Shown here: piece by piece, positions 32,778 through 44,399 of the stretch
Numbering within the stretch: position 1 is the first letter of the stretch
Layout of the letters: every line of letters starts with the position of its first letter
Assembly (NCBI GenBank): GCA_965153355.1
Contig: OZ231126.1
Location: forward strand, 26,660,001 to 26,724,000
Direction: 5' to 3'
Origin: Flaccisagitta enflata
Taxonomy: Eukaryota; Chaetognatha; Sagittoidea; Aphragmophora
DNA length: 64,000 nucleotides
Program-made: the position numbers and the translations under genes
The notes under the pieces: generated by a model
Seen by the model: only the letters and a program-made list of their open reading frames with translations
The model's database searches: none
Told to the model about the DNA's origin: nothing

Positions 32778-33477
32778 CTTTTTGGGCAGCGGCCCTGAAG
32801 GAGATGATGCCTGTGCTTTCACTGCATGGGAAATTTCTCCTTCTTATCACCCCACCCTCTTCTCAAGTCCCACCCTCAAGCCCAAATCCTGGTCTAAAAT
32901 TTAAATCTACTCAAAGTCCAAATCCTACTCTTGAGGCCCAAATTCTAGCAGGGCTCAAATCTAACCTAGAAGCCTCTGGAAATCCCAGCCTGGGCTCAAT
33001 CCCAGCCTCGGCTCAGAATCCCAGCCTTCAGGCTCAAATTCCAGCCTGAAGGCTCAAATCTCAGCCTGAAGGCTGAAATCCCAGCCTCAAGGCTCAAATC
33101 TAAGCCTCAAGGCTCAAATCCTAGCCTTGAGGCTCAAACGCCAGCCTCAAAGCAAAAATCCCAGTCTCGAGGGTCCAATCCCATTCCCCAGGCTCAAATC
33201 CCAGCCTCGAGGTTCAAATCCCAGCCTTGAGGCTCAAATCCCAGCCTCAGGGGCCCAATTCCTGGTCTTGGGGCCCAAGTCTGGTCTCAAAGCCCAAATT
33301 CTGGTCTCAGAAGGCTCATATCCCAGCCTTCCCGACCTGATTCCAGCCTCGAAGCTCAATGAAAACAGCATAGGTCATCAGCCCCTAGGGCCGCTGCCCC
33401 TCTAACCACCACCCACCCACATACACTCACATAGGGGCAACGGGTATCGCTGACCATCTGACGCTTTTGCGACTATT
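32778..33477 (+). mobile_element. Minisatellite-cored element D6
   Basis: Head CTTTTTGGGCAGCGGCCCTG. The core has about 22 units of AGGCTCAAATCCCAGCCTC (32890-33350). The tail is AGCATAGGTCATCAGCCCC, GGGCCGCTGCCCCTC, ATAGGGGCAACGGGTATCGC and ACGCTTTTGCGACTATT. The tail is nearly identical to that of D1, 27 kb away. Confidence 0.75.
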
Positions 33478-33482
33478 CTTCT

Positions 33483-33740
33483 TCTTTTCCTCCTCCTCCT
33501 CCTCGTCATCCTCCTCCTCCTCCCACCACCATCTTGTCATACACTGCACATTCTTCTTACCCACTATCAACAAGAATATGCAAATTAACTTGGTCCAGCC
33601 TATAAATTTGCGCAATTTCTCCCCCTAATGCCACCATCGTCTCCTCTTCCTACCCCTCCTCCTTCTCCCCACATCACCACCACTTCTGCCACTACCTATA
33701 CACATTCTATCTATCCACTATCAACAAGAATATGTTTGAA
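33483..33740. repeat. 145-bp repeat family R145, two further copies
   Basis: Copies at 33483-33630 and 33640-33740 match 31773-32065. The D5-D6 pair therefore sits inside what looks like one R145 tandem array. Confidence 0.7.
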
Positions 33741-33745
33741 TGATT

Positions 33746-34548
33746 CCGGGTCATCAGCCTGAGATGCCGGATTCTGTTAAGCTTTCGCTCATAGATGCCA
33801 CATATCTTGGATTTCATACTAACTGCGTGCACGCAACTCTACACCCCGCTTTTTACGTCCGTCTGTCGGTCTGTTGGTCACACTTTACCTTTTTTTATCA
33901 ATTTTATTTCTTTAAGTCATTTAAAGTTATTCAAGAGTATACTGAGACTGAGTATACTGAGTATACTGAGTCATTCTAAGTCATTCTAAGTCATTCTAAG
34001 TCAATCTGTAAGTCTTGCACGCACAACTTATAGGTGTTGGCCTTGTTTGTATAAAAATTTCATCCAAATCGGTCAAGTAGTTTAGATTTTACAAGGCTTT
34101 GAAGTAAAAACTAATTTTCTCTCAATAGCAGAATTTTCAATAAAAATTCTAAGGAAGAGAAACATTTTCAAGTTCTCTTTTTGAACAGTTTAAGATGGGA
34201 ACATGTCAATGCTATAGTTTGAAAAAAATTGGTCTGGTTTCATAAATTTGTCAAATCATAATTTATCTATAGGCCTAATCTTGTGTCTACAACCAAATAT
34301 TGCACTGAATGAAATAGGGAAAACCTTACTGTTCCTCCATTTTCCCATCAAAAAAACAGAAGTAGCAAAAAGAAAGTTTTTCCCTTGTTCACATGTAAAA
34401 TCTAAACTACTTGACCGATTTTGATGAAATTTTGACACAAAAAACGTTAATCTATACTCTTTAAGAGACAATTAGTGTAAAATCCGTGATATATGGCATC
34501 TCAGAGTGAAAGCTTAACATTATCCGGCATCTCAGGCTGATGACCCGG
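33746..34548. mobile_element. Palindromic element carrying a subfamily B insertion
   Basis: Left arm CCGGGTCATCAGCCTGAGAT, GCCGGA, GTTAAGCTTTCGCTC. The right arm is the inverse, ending AGGCTGATGACCCGG. The inner arms pair again: AAAATTTCATCCAAATCGGT / ACCGATTTTGATGAAATTTT. The left arm is interrupted by a short element (33819-34045) that the right arm lacks. The palindrome therefore gives an internal empty site. Confidence 0.8.
33819..34045 (-). mobile_element. Subfamily B short element, copy B5
   Basis: Reverse orientation: GCGTGCACGCAACTCTACAC, CCGC, GTCTGTCGGTCTGTTGG, then AAGTCATTCT decamers (33965-33998), GTCTTGCACGCACAACTTAT and AGGTGTTGGCCTTG before TTT. The decamers match those in B2. 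Confidence 0.7.
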
Positions 34549-34829
34549 TAAACAATATATCAAAAGAACTTGGCTTAAAGATGAAAATTTATAATAGAGC
34601 TGATCTAGAAGCCTCTTTGTGAACAGTGGTATTTTTCATTTCATTACATTGTGCAATAGAAATGAAAAAATAGCATTGCAAATTTTGCTCTAATTCAATC
34701 GAAGTTTTACAAATCTGATTCCTTTTTATTGTTCTGCAATAACTCTTTAACGTAAGTTTTTGCTTTGACTAAAATGGGGGTTTGCACCTAAAGATAGTGG
34801 CTTGTTTGAAGTAACATCTGGCTACTATT
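34549..34829. other. Unassigned AT-rich spacer
   Basis: No gene or clear repeat. It lies between two palindromic elements. Confidence 0.4.
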
Positions 34830-34831
34830 TA

Positions 34832-35684
34832 CAGCCGGAGACCCTAGAAAAGCTGATTTTTCAGCTTTTGCATTTTTTTCAATTTTTCCTTATATTAGCT
34901 TTAATGGGCTCATTGAGTGCATTCTTCTTTTTGTTATTATTGGACCTGTGGTCTGTTTGCTACATTGTGTAAAATTGTGGTTTTATTTAACTCAGTTTTA
35001 ACACTTTGCAAATCATGAAAAAAATTGGGTTCAGATGGCACCTTTCAATTTTTCTAATTTTTGGCTTACAGATAGATTTTGAGACAAAAAATTCACGTAA
35101 ATGTCACATCCTTTACGCCTCATTAATAAATAGGTCAAAACAGCGCTTTCCCAAATATTTAAAAACAAGAAGTGTTTTGAAATAAAAATGAAGTCTCCAG
35201 GGTGCTGAGCTGAAAAAGCTCAATTCTGAGCTTTTCAAAAGCATCAGAGTTGAGCTTTGGTTTGAGGAGATAAGGAAGACTCAAGTCTCAAAAAGCTCAA
35301 CTCTGAGCTTTTTGAAAGCTCAGAGTGGAGCTTTTTGAGATCTAACAACTTGGGTGTTAAACTACTGGGCTTTTAGATATTTAAAAGCGCGTTTTGACCT
35401 ATTTATTGATGAGTGCTTAAGGATTTGACATTCTAGATGAATTCCTTGTCTCAAAATGTATCTGTAAGCCAAAAACGAAAAAAATTGAAAGTTGCCATCA
35501 GAACTCAATTACCTATGATTTTGAAAAAAATACTAAAGTGAGTTATTAACAATTTTTCCATAATCTTCACAGACCATGGATTCCATAACAAGAAAAGAAT
35601 AACCACTCAATGTTTGTTGCCAGAAAGGAAAAATTGAAAAAAAAGCAAAAGCTGAAAAATCAGCTTTTCTAGGGTCTCCGGCTG
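34832..35684. mobile_element. Foldback element FB4, TA target duplication
   Basis: An 853-bp palindrome: CAGCCGGAGACCCTAGAAAA at the left, TTTTCTAGGGTCTCCGGCTG at the right, flanked by TA (34830-34831, 35685-35686). Arms stay alignable to the centre (TTTGGCTTACAGATA / ATCTGTAAGCCAAAA). The central loop has a second set of inverted AGCTCAACTCTGAGCTTTTT repeats (35215-35340). No coding frame. Confidence 0.88.
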
Positions 35685-35689
35685 TATTG

Positions 35690-36335
35690 AAGGTTACAAC
35701 TTCAAGGGCCCAAAAAGCATAGAAGATATGGTCTCAGGTGCATCAAATTTTGACTCAAGTTAGCTAGCAAGTGGTTCTTGCTCAAAAAAGCGGCGTTTGG
35801 ACAATTTGGTTACGCACCGCCCCCCTGGAAAACCTCAAGCATGAAACGCGTAGGCAAGTAATCATCAATTCTTATCAAAAATTTTAAAAGAAGCGAAATA
35901 GTACCTAACAGCGCATTTTGCACAGATGAATGTAGGACACTGGTCTGGGGAAGATTTTGTATCTTAAGCAAACACCTTGCTAGAATTTAGAGGGAGAATG
36001 GATGTTATAAAAAGGCGCAAAAAAGGACAATGACAATTTTTGATATGGGAATATTTGTATAGCATTGAGAGTATTTCACAACCCCAGGCAATTTTCTAGT
36101 CATTTCACATCACATTTTAGTAGAATATACATTTAGTTAATGATTTTTGGCCTTTAGATGTCAACATACTTCAAAGTTGTGACGTTAAATAGTAGCTACC
36201 TGTTACTCAGCGATATTTTCTACGATAAGGATGAAGGTCCAAATAAGCGGTTTAGCTTTGTGGGCCGCACGGTAGAACTTAGGGGGCTGTGTAGACGGAA
36301 CATGGTTGAATGAATATGTGGATTACTTACCTATC
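35690..36335. other. Unassigned
   Basis: No gene recognised. CCACCCCCCTGGAAAACC-type sequence at 35818 and AATAGTAGCTACCTGTTAC at 36189. The latter loosely inverts GTAACATCTGGCTACTATT at 34811, just outside FB4, so an outer repeat pair may exist. Confidence 0.4.
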
Positions 36336-36337
36336 AA

Positions 36338-36420
36338 AAATTTCTAGTCGCCTGCTACGCTTTGTTTGTCTGTTGGTTGGTAGGTCTGTTGGTCCTGCTC
36401 CTGCTCAAATACTCTGGTGA
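36338..36420 (-). mobile_element. Short-element end fragment
   Basis: TTCTAGTCGCCTGCTACGC followed by GTTTGTCTGTTGGTTGG. It resembles the TTAGTCGCGTGC end with its tetranucleotide core; the other end is not found. Confidence 0.5.
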
Positions 36421-36425
36421 CATCA

Positions 36426-37000
36426 AATACACTTTTTTATAAGAACCTAGTTTATAAGAACATCAAGGCTTCAGATAGCCCCAAAATTAAGAACATCTTA
36501 AGAACATACAAAGGCTTCAAATTTGGAGAAAAAGTTTTTGCTTAAGATGTTATTCAAAAAACATAAAGAAAACACTTGAATTATAGTATGATTAAGATGA
36601 TATTTTTTAATTTTCAAATAAATATCATGAACATGTCTCCAGACTTTCATGATTGGTATTTGTTTTTACAGTATTTAATAGAAATATATTTAGTACAATT
36701 GAGTAATAGAATATAGTATAGTATACTATAGATTATAGTACTCCTAGGTCAGCGTACGCTGACATGGCGGAGACATTGTTTCCTCATTGTCGGGACGATG
36801 TTCAGTCAAGATTTTTTTTTCAGTTCCCTGCTTAGTCATGGTTATGTCCCTCACGAATTCCTTTGCGGCACTATTACTCCAGTTATCAACTGAGAAGCTA
36901 GAAGGTTGGTTGTGATCTCATGTATGACTCACAGGAACCTTTTTTTTACAGGGTCACACCACATCCACATGGCACTTTCGATGAACATGTTTATGGTTAT
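36426..37000. other. Partial CACTTTTTTATAAG-type element, then unassigned
   Basis: TACACTTTTTTATAAGAACC at 36426 matches the end of the 8.3-kb TIR insertion, and AAGGCTTCAAATTTGG resembles its interior. No inverted right end was found. Degenerate TATAG repeats at 36705-36740. Confidence 0.45.
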
Positions 37001-37011
37001 CAGTCGCGGAA

Positions 37012-37180
37012 GTTTAAGTCGCTTGCAAAGTGTGTCTATATAAGGGTGTGTCCGTCCGTCGGTTGGTGAGCCTGTAGAAAGGTCTGTCATGGCCCAAAAA
37101 AAAACGGCTAAAAATTTAGACATTACTGTCCCGACCCATACGCAAGCAGCTACTCCTTGGTGTAACGTGTAACGTAGAGC
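37012..37180 (-). mobile_element. Degenerate short element, C-like
   Basis: TTTAAGTCGCTTGCAAAGTG, then GTCCGTCCGTCGGTTGG. The far side CGCAAGCAGCTACTCCTTGG parallels GCATGCCACTGGGGTAGCC of C1. Ends are eroded. Confidence 0.4.
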
Positions 37181-37605
37181 TCGAATGATAGTTTTAATTA
37201 AAAACATTATTCTGTGTGGTACGCAACAGAGCTGAGAAGGGAGTTCGGACCTTTGGCTGATGCAGACACTTGTAATAAAAATTGAAAAAAGGCGCCTGAT
37301 GGACGTAAAGCTATGAAAGTTGAAACAACATTGCCCTCAGAAAAGGAGGCCAGAATTCTCCAATTTACAAAGGATGAAAGCCTTGCAAGCTTTCAATGGT
37401 GTTTACTCCGGATTGCTCACGACTATCCTTTACAATTAACAAAAGAAATGCTCACCTGAAAAAACCATCAGCTTGACTGCATACCTCATTAGTATAGGTT
37501 CGGACAGGCACAAAATCTCTTAAAAAAGTAACAATCAAACATTACTAATGTACTGGTGGAAGAACTGACACTAGCAATATTGATTAGAAAACCAAACCCT
37601 ATATA

Positions 37606-38222
37606 CCGGGTGATCAGCCGGAATTGAGTAAATGTATGATGCCATTACTCCTAAACTACAAAAGCAAATTAGTTGGGGATGGTCTAGAATTGAAGAGAAT
37701 TGCTGAACGTTTGCTTATATAAAAAGAAATAGCCCCATAATGTTAAAGAAGCAGCCTTCTAAGTTATATTTCAGTTTAAGTCGATTTGGAAAAGTGGTGC
37801 AATTTTGCGCAGAATCCTCGTCTAATGTCAAGTCATTTCCTTTAAAGTAGAGACATTTTTGGTGAAAAATTGCGGTTCTTATGATTTTCTTTTCAAAACT
37901 GGATTAAAAACTCGTCAATTCGGCACCTTGAAACGGATTTTAGCTGTACTCAATCGACAGATATACTTAAAACACCAAGGACATTGCGTTAATGGGAAAA
38001 AGTCAATCGTCCAAGTTACTCTAATTTTGGCATCAAGTCCCGATCTTGGAAAAAAGCAGCTTCAGCCATTACTTGCAAGCCTTTTGGGCTACAATATCCA
38101 TCTTTGGCTTAAAGTAAACGTTCATTAATTTTCTTTATAATAAACTATTGCCCAAGTTTTAACCAACAGTTGTTCAGTCTCAGTGTCCAAAAAGATTTAC
38201 TCACTTCCGGCGGATCACCCGG
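37606..38222. mobile_element. TIR element with TA target duplication, 617 bp
   Basis: Left CCGGGTGATCAGCCGGAATT then GAGTAAAT; right ATTTACTCACTTCCGGCGGA then TCACCCGG; TA at 37604-37605 and 38223-38224. The outer end CCGGGTnATCAGCC resembles the element at 33746. An 89-codon plus-strand frame (37859-38128) inside has no recognisable domain and no transposase signature. Confidence 0.8.
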
Positions 38223-38349
38223 TACCCCATACCCTATATACGACCAACTAAAGTCACGGATTCGGGAATTTCAAGTAAATCTACAACCGTTTAGAACTCT
38301 TTCTAGCGAAGGCTACTTGAAAAGTATGCGCAACAAATTGAGAGTGAAC

Positions 38350-38414
38350 CGTAAGCTTAGAGCTCATACGCGAGCTTAGAGCTCATACGCGAGCTTAGAG
38401 CTCATACGCGAGCT
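38350..38414. repeat. 19-bp tandem repeat, three copies
   Basis: AGAGCTCATACGCGAGCTT repeated three times without change. Each unit contains the palindromes AGAGCTC and GAGCTT. Confidence 0.9.
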
Positions 38415-38553
38415 TACACCTGAACGAATACAACGCGGATTTCTCCGCTCTTGATTCAATATAAATTCACTTCCTTGAAAAGGGGGAGAAACCAAACTTA
38501 GTTAAATGGATTAGATCGCAATGCAATGAGCATACAAATGGAGGAGGAAGTTC

Positions 38554-38561
38554 AGAGAGAG

Positions 38562-38656
<95 letters not shown>

Positions 38657-38664
38657 ACGAGAGA

Positions 38665-38698
<34 letters not shown>

Positions 38699-38714
38699 CT
38701 ATCCTTTTTCGCTC

Positions 38715-38790
<76 letters not shown>

Positions 38791-38839
38791 TCCTTCATTC
38801 TCTTTTTTCCCTTCTCACTCTCTCCCCTCTCCCCTCTCC

Positions 38840-38922
<83 letters not shown>
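38554..38922. repeat. Mirror compound microsatellite (GA)n (TTTC)n (TC)n
   Basis: (GA)n at 38554-38694, (TTTC)n at 38715-38790, then TC-rich to 38922. The two flanks are reverse complements, so about 370 bp could fold into one long hairpin. Open frames on both strands are artefacts. Confidence 0.95.
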
Positions 38923-38925
<3 letters not shown>

Positions 38926-39019
38926 GCCCGCGTCCGGTCAACTGTCGGTTGGTTGGTCATGATGCATCTTTGCCACGGTTGGTTTCTTCATCTTCCCAAA
39001 TCGGCGGATAATCCGGTTT

Positions 39020-39210
39020 GATTTTGGGCTTAGGGCCGGGCAAAGGGCCGTCAATGGCTCAGAGGCCGGGCAAAAGGCCGCTCGGCGACCGAGAGGCGGC
39101 CTCAGGAACGTCGCCGCTTAGAAAGCCTCTCCGTGGGGTGCGTTGGTCGGAGGTGACCAGCGCCTACTTTGCCCGCGTCATCGTCGTCGTCATAGCCATT
39201 ACGGGGCTTC
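39020..39210. other. GC-rich unassigned segment
   Basis: Contains GGCCGGGCAAAGGGCCG-type duplications (39033-39083) and a locally higher GC content. An ATG at 39018 opens a frame of about 70 codons before it enters the AAC array. No domain is recognised and the coding status is unknown. Confidence 0.35.
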
Positions 39211-39213
39211 CAT

Positions 39214-39300
39214 CAAACAACAAAAATAACAAAAACAACAAAAACAACAGAAACAACAACGACAACAACAAAAATAACAACAACAACAACAACAACATTG

Positions 39301-39376
<76 letters not shown>

Positions 39377-39518
39377 CGATAACAACAACGACAACAACAA
39401 CAATAACAACAATAACCGCAACAACAATGACAATCACAATAATCACAACTCCAACAACAACAACCAAAATCACAACAACAACCAAAACAACAACAATAGT
39501 AACAACAACAACAATAAG

Positions 39519-39550
<32 letters not shown>

Positions 39551-39551
39551 T

Positions 39552-39639
<88 letters not shown>

Positions 39640-39730
39640 GAACAAAAAAAACAATAACAAAACAACAACAATGATAGCAACAACAACAATAGCAACAACA
39701 ATGACAACAACTAAAACATCAACAACAACG
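39214..39730. repeat. (AAC)n trinucleotide array
   Basis: About 170 units with AAT, GAC and ATC variants, one of the longest arrays in the window. Poly-Asn, Thr and Val translations are not genes. Confidence 0.96.
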
Positions 39731-39769
39731 ACTGCAACAACATCTGGTTACTTCATCATTATCAAATAA

Positions 39770-40080
39770 TCATGACCACCATCGTCATCTTCATCATCGT
39801 TTACATTTACGTCATCACTGTCACCAAAGTCAACGCCATCGTCACTTTCTTCGTCACTTTCGTCATCATCATCGTCTTCGTCCTCGTCGTCGCCTTTTTC
39901 GTTAAGGGAGGGAGAGCGCATTGGGCCTTACGGGGGATTTGCGTACATAATCGTTGGTTAATCCCGGAAGCGTTTCTTGTCTTCTTCTTATGTTTTCGCC
40001 CGCGGATTTCCGCCGCCTCCGCCTCTGCCGCCTCCGCCGCTGCCGCCTCCGCTGCCGCCTCCGCCAGCAGCACTTCCGTT
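39770..40080. repeat. (ATC)n-like and (GCC)n-like trinucleotide tracts
   Basis: Degenerate CATCGTCATC from 39775 to 39895 and CGCCTCCGCC from 40007 to 40070. The intervening 100 bp has no feature I recognise. Confidence 0.8.
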
Positions 40081-40249
40081 TCCAACGGATTAAAGATATC
40101 ACCATGAATGTTTTACAAACTTTTCGTTTGACTTTTCGTGACTGAATGCGAGCATGAACGCGCACATAACTAACATTACCTCCCTGCAGAATGAAAGATT
40201 GGCTCTGGATTTTTCGTTTACCTTACGATGATAAAATGAAATACACGAC

Positions 40250-40636
<387 letters not shown>

Positions 40637-40919
40637 GTGCATCCGCCTGGCAAAAAAACAAACAAAAAAAACAAACAAAATAAACAAATTAGTGTTTGAG
40701 ACTTTGATTTGAAAAGACAAACAATTCGTTTGCAAATCCTGTTTTGTGGCTATGTACTTCGAAGGGACAAATTTTTACTTCCTTTTCTTAGCGCTATCTT
40801 TAGTAGAAAACCCGGACCTGGACCTGGATAAAGCCCCAATGTCCCCGGTAAAAAATAATTTTAGTCTGAAAATCCCCAATTTCATCCCTTAAAAGTGAGT
40901 GCAAAAATCGATTCGGGTA

Positions 40920-41777
40920 CAGTATAGTAGATCTCGTCTAGACTTGAGATAACGGGGGCAAGCATTATAAGAAAACAAATGAAGCTGGGGATTAATATTT
41001 AGAATATAGATTAATAAAATGATATTTTATTGCCTATGATAGTTGGTTGCCATAGAAATGCATTTCCATGTATTTACGCTGAAATATCAACATTTTGAGA
41101 AATTTTTTGAGGGAACCAGGCATACAGATTGTGGAGAAGTGGGAAGCGCCGCTTCTTGGAAGCAGGGTGACAGAGAGGGAAGATTTTGCACTATGACATT
41201 AAGAAAAAATGAAAGAAAATGATATTTTGTTTCAAAGGAGCACTTGAAAAATTGTCACAAATCATTTTATCATTGGATAATCTATGAAATTGATGTATTT
41301 TCTATAAATCTATAATTTATAAGATTGATATAAAAAAATGACTGCATTCTGCTTGTCAGAATCTTGTGAGAAAAAAAGATCGCTTCCTGGAAGCTTGGAG
41401 GAATATCAATATCTGGAGGGAACATTGCTTAAAATCAAATTTGCTACAACTTTCCAACTGTATATTCTGTAAGAATGTTGCTCGTTTAGCGATTGCTAGG
41501 GGTTGTCACACATGGATACGCTCCCTAGCAACAGCCAAATGAGCAATATTCTTACAGAACATATTGTGGGAAAGTTGCAGCAAATTTAATTTTAAACAAT
41601 GTTCCCTGAAAAAATCTCTCAAAATATTGATATTTTAGGGAGAATACATGGCAACTGAGTATCATGGGGAATAAATCATTCTTTTAATAGTCTATATTCC
41701 AAATATCAGCCTCCTAGCTTCATTTGTTCTTCCGTAATGCTTGCCCCCGTTATCTCAAGTCTAGACGAGATCTACTG
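40920..41777. mobile_element. Foldback element FB3, TA target duplication, with nested insertion
   Basis: Ends CAGTATAGTAGATCTCGTCT and AGACGAGATCTACTG, TA at 40918-40919 and 41778-41779. The outer arms match FB1 (GTCTAGACTTG) and the core matches FB1 and FB2 (CTTTCCNACTGTATNTTCTG, TTGCTAGGG). The left arm is split by a 299-bp insertion (41117-41415). The left end has a 5-bp tandem duplication (TAGTA). Confidence 0.88.
41117..41415. mobile_element. hAT-like non-autonomous element with 8-bp target duplication
   Basis: Inserted in FB3. GAGGGAAC occurs at 41109-41116 and again at 41416-41423, while FB1 has it once (GAGGGAACATTG). The insertion begins CAGGCATACAG and ends CAATATCTG, so the ends are weakly inverted (CAGGCAT / ATATCTG). 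An 8-bp duplication and CAG ends are typical of hAT. No coding frame. Confidence 0.75.
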
Positions 41778-42001
41778 TACTTAACGAGGGATAACCCCCG
41801 CTGAGTTCAGTTCAATAAATTCTTTGTGCGAAAACAGAAAATCCCCGGGAAAAAAATTAGTTTCAATAGGGGATTCCCCGGGTGATTTAACCCCGAGCAA
41901 CCCCAATCAACCCCGAGCAACCCCCGGGGGTTAATCTCTCCCCAGATTACGGGATGTTTCGTGAGTTGCTAGGGCGTGGACGTGGAGAAATACTTACATC
42001 A

Positions 42002-42198
42002 CAAGGCCGGATACACGGCTACTTTATTCGCGTGCGGGAAAACACGGGTAGTAATAAAGAAAGCCAACCAAGCATTTGGGCAAGAGCAGTTGTATAAAAG
42101 ACCGCCCAAAAAGGCAAAAAAAGAAAAAAAAAAAAAAACAAAGTGGGGCATGCGACCGACCAGTATAGCGGGTTATAGCGTCACGTGCACGCTACTAA
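42002..42198 (+). mobile_element. Subfamily C short element, copy C2
   Basis: CAAGGCCGGATACACGGCTA, then TTCGCGTGCGGG, GCCAACCAAGCATTTGGGCA, GCGGGTTATAGCGTCACGTG and CACGCTACTAA then AAA. It keeps CGCGTGCG as the internal inverted repeat, whereas C1 has it mutated. The core is A-rich rather than tetranucleotide. Confidence 0.65.
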
Positions 42199-43300
42199 AA
42201 ACAAACCTCAAAGAATTCGCCCTTTTTTCAGCATTCCCCTTCGTGAATGTAACTGCAGGCGCCATCAAAGGATTTTTCAACACAATCGCGATAGCACTTA
42301 TTTGGAATATATAACCATTTCCCGCTCTCCTCCTCTCTTATCGGCTAAGGACGATATACCAGGATATGGAAGCTGGTTGCAATCGTACCTCCTCGCACAA
42401 AATCGCACTGCACAAAAGGGCGAAATTCGCGCTTTAGAAGGTATCTTTTAACAACTATGTGAAAATTGTGCTATGGATTAATTTTTTTTACCAATAAGGG
42501 ATACATTAGGGTGGGACTATTATATAATTGTACGTTTAAACTAAATGATCAGCCGGTATCTGATCCTTACACAACTCATACAACTACACATACTTTAGCA
42601 ATCGTGTTCGCACTCACTCCACGATTTTCTCACCCAAAACAATTTGGAATCTCCGAAGCTCAATCCCATGCATCCACGTGTCATAAGCCACCAAGTCAAC
42701 CGTACACCCGGCCCTCGATGCTAACCGAAACCTCCTCAGATATCCTCATTGATCAAAGTCTCGTTGTTTTCCGGCTACTCCTGGGTGGGCTTTAGAGATT
42801 GTGGGAGGTCCACCAGTTTAAATATAACTCATGAAAAAAAGAAGGGGAAAACGATCCGTCTTTTTAGTACTTAAAGGCAAGAGTAATGACTTTTGTTCCA
42901 ATTTGACTTTTTCCCCTTTTCAAATGAGGCAAGAATGAACACTAAGAGTAAGTATTTGCATAAGATAGTGAAGTTGTTTCCGGAGCCTTTCGAAACCACG
43001 ATTTTCGGATTCCCCGGCGAAAATTGTGCGGACTGGTCAAAAACGGCGTATTTTTAGCAATTTCGAAGCCTTTTTTGTCCTTCCAGATCATAAGACCCAC
43101 CCTCGAATATTTTGCCGTCCATCTTTTTCATTGCAAGAAAGAGATTGTGTCATTACAACTTGTGCTTAACGCTTATAGAAACATTTAAAGTCCTGTGACC
43201 GAAGGTGGGGAAGTGGATGGGATGGGGGTATTAACCTACGGGCCTGGCTACGTGATATTGTTCATTTGTTTTGGATGTGATGGGGCATAGATCGTGGTTA
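42199..43300. other. Unassigned
   Basis: Several 90- to 110-codon plus-strand frames (42185-42451, 42466-42795) have no recognisable domain or codon pattern. Nothing else seen. Confidence 0.4.
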
Positions 43301-43307
43301 CTCTGTG

Positions 43308-43366
43308 GCGAGAGAGAGAGAGAGAGACAGACAGATAGACAGATAGACAGACAGACAGAGAGGGAA
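43308..43366. repeat. (GA)n then GACA/GATA microsatellite
   Basis: Short GA run followed by AGACAGATAGACAGACAG. Confidence 0.9.
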
Positions 43367-43379
43367 TACGCTACAGATA

Positions 43380-44395
43380 AGAAAAGAATGACAGAAAGCT
43401 CTAAGCGACCTAAATAAAGATATATCTGTTGTAATGGTTACCTATTAATTAGAAATGAATATCAATTATCTAATAAAGCAATACACCCTGTCGTATCTTG
43501 ATGAAAAGCGTCACCAGGGCTAACTTTGGGGGGTCAAAAATCAAAATTGAGATTATGGCGTTAATTTTTTTTTTAATGGCCAGGTAAAACGTAAACTAAG
43601 ACCAAACTAATGATTTTCAACTTTTTTTCCGACTAACGTGGCGCTACGACCTCCACAAAGTTGAAAATCGACTTTTTTGGGGGGTTGAAATTTCGACCTT
43701 TTTTGTCATGAATCGTTGTTACAAAATCGGTCGCTGTGGCTCTAAAAATTGCATTTTGGACATGCGGATTTTTTTAAAGGCTCGGTTTTGAGCAGCTCCA
43801 CTGGTATCTGAAAAAAAAATCCCATATAGTCTAGTATCCTAGTCGCGATAAACAAAAAAGTACACTTTTTCATCTTTTTTAACATAGAATACGCGCAAAA
43901 ATGGACCTGAAACTTATATTACCCCAGAAAACCCCATGAATTTTTTTCACAATTTGAAAGCCCTATAAGGGTACTTTCCAGGACCAGTGTCAAAATACCC
44001 GGACTCTGGCGGGCTTTCAGTCATTTTTGACCAAATTTGCCAGAATATCAAAAATGACAAAAATGACAAAAATCAAATTTGAATATCTACAACCCAAATT
44101 TAGCTGACTCCATAAATTTTTAGGAGAAATACTACCTTGATATGGTGTTTCCAAAACCAACAGTTGATTTTTTTTTTTAAATGCATACCAGCCCAACTGA
44201 CCTATCACTTAAAAACGCATTTTTTCTGGCTGTTTTGCTCCTATTGTCTCCAAATTTTGCATGAGGGTTGTCACTGACCCTAGAGACTATTTGCATACGC
44301 TATAGCCGATCGAATCGATGATACTCGCCCAAATACTATGCGCAAAAAAAACATGATTTTGGGTGAAATTATCCAAAATTTTTGGAAAAGTCAAA
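43380..44395. other. Unassigned, AT-rich
   Basis: No gene. TTTTCAACTTTTTTTCC and AAAGTTGAAAATCGAC (43614-43672) are inverse, a short local palindrome. It may be the outer part of the degenerate foldback to the right. Confidence 0.4.
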
Positions 44396-44399
44396 AATG

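Noticed and set aside
37859-38128. 89-codon frame inside the TIR element
   Set aside because: No transposase or other domain; too short for a transposase and no related frame elsewhere.
39018-39710. Asn-rich, Thr-rich and Val-rich long frames
   Set aside because: Direct products of the (AAC)n array; no non-repetitive domain of recognisable type.
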